13,690 bases of DNA from assembly GCA_039000685.1 (NCBI GenBank), contig JAWBNW010000016.1:1-13690 (forward strand), read 5' to 3'. This document shows, piece by piece, positions 13,187 to 13,690 of the stretch. The notes below the pieces were generated by a model. That model did no database searches and was not told the DNA's origin. It saw only the letters and a list, made by a program, of their open reading frames with translations. Made by a program: the position numbers and the translations under genes. The stretch is from JAVZGQ01 sp039000685. Lineage in GTDB: Archaea > Aenigmatarchaeota > Aenigmatarchaeia > CG10238-14 > SCSR01. How positions within the stretch are numbered: position 1 is the first letter of the stretch; each line of letters starts with the position of its first letter.

Positions 13187-13690
13187 ATGAAGCCTGTGAA
13201 AGATTTTTCAATTGATAGAAAAACTTCTCCGAATGAATTAATCAAACAAATGGAAAGCTCAGGTGGCTTTAGTGCCAAAAATCTTTCAATTTCTGTCGAA
13301 ATATTGGAAAAAATGATTAAAGAGAAAGATTGTTTAAAATTTCTTTCTTTTCCTGCATGTATAATTGCAACAGGCACAAGAGGAATAATAAAAGATTTTG
13401 TTAAGAAAAAGTGGTTTGACGTCATCATAACAACTTGTGGAACTTTAGATCACGATTTGGCAAGAAGCTTCAAAGACTATTACCACGGAACTTTTTTTGT
13501 TGACGACTCTAAGCTACACAAAAAAGGAATTCACAGGCTTGGAAATGTTTTTGTGCCGAAAGAATCTTATGGCATGATAATTGAAGAGAAAATGAGAGAA
13601 TTCTTGAAAGAAATATACTCGCAAAAAAAAGAATTCTCAACCCATGAGCTTATTTGGGAATTGGGCAAAAGAATAAACAACAAAAATTCA
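13187..13690 (+). CDS. Deoxyhypusine synthase-like protein, 3'-truncated by the window
   Basis: 168 codons are visible, with the frame open at the edge. Deoxyhypusine synthase transfers the aminobutyl group of spermidine, using NAD, to a lysine of translation factor aIF5A. The visible part matches the family's N-terminal half: SGGFSAKNLSISVEIL (helical segment), SFPACIIATGTRGIIKDFV, then DVIITTCGTLDHDLARSF, DYYHGTFFVDDSKLHKKGIH and RLGNVFVPKESYG. The catalytic lysine and the later NAD-binding residues fall beyond the window, so true synthase cannot be separated from deoxyhypusine synthase-like or homospermidine-forming relatives. ATG 13187 is the first start after the TATA-like box and gives the expected family start, MKPVKDFSID. 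Confidence 0.9.
   Translation, partial: MKPVKDFSIDRKTSPNELIKQMESSGGFSAKNLSISVEILEKMIKEKDCLKFLSFPACIIATGTRGIIKDFVKKKWFDVIITTCGTLDHDLARSFKDYYHGTFFVDDSKLHKKGIHRLGNVFVPKESYGMIIEEKMREFLKEIYSQKKEFSTHELIWELGKRINNKNS

Overview
This is low-GC archaeal DNA. The signs are genes preceded by TATA-like boxes about 25-33 nt upstream of start codons (near-leaderless transcripts), 4-nt ATGA gene overlaps, heavy use of AGA/AGG for arginine, a deoxyhypusine synthase-like gene, and an archaeal-type regulator joining a winged helix to an S-layer-like domain. The lineage cannot be fixed from the window; a DPANN-type or euryarchaeal origin is possible.

Left part (1-3345). A long gene open at the left window edge ends in a RecB/Cas4-like PD-(D/E)XK nuclease domain. 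It converges, with no spacer, on a complete arginyl-tRNA synthetase gene (argS, minus strand).

Middle part (about 3400-7245) is a patchwork of small, mostly unrecognised genes. It holds a two-helix membrane protein, a 154-aa PD-(D/E)XK-like protein, a helix-hairpin-helix-like gene broken by a single-base frameshift in an A9 run (4353-4911), a 63-aa cross-brace zinc protein, a small operon encoding a basic peptide and a 102-aa PD-(D/E)XK protein, and a minus-strand operon. That operon encodes a 53-aa peptide, a 235-aa conserved unknown protein and a decayed third gene (5922-6330). With the first gene, three different PD-(D/E)XK-like proteins lie within 6 kb, so the region looks like an accessory DNA-processing or defence island, though no known system is recognisable. 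An exact 26-bp sequence is shared by the argS initiation region and the leader of the 53-aa peptide.

Right part (7246-13117) is a coherent cell-surface and amino-sugar module. A winged-helix/S-layer-domain regulator is divergent from an operon of phosphohexomutase, GlmU-like nucleotidyltransferase, HAD phosphatase and glmS. Together GlmS, the mutase and the nucleotidyltransferase can account for fructose-6-P to GlcN-6-P to GlcN-1-P to a nucleotide amino sugar (UDP-GlcNAc-type precursors for surface glycans). Two tandem inverted repeats in the divergent intergenic region overlap the regulator's TATA box and are good operator candidates.

The window ends inside a deoxyhypusine synthase-like gene (13187 to the edge). 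No rRNA, tRNA, CRISPR array or insertion sequence was recognised.
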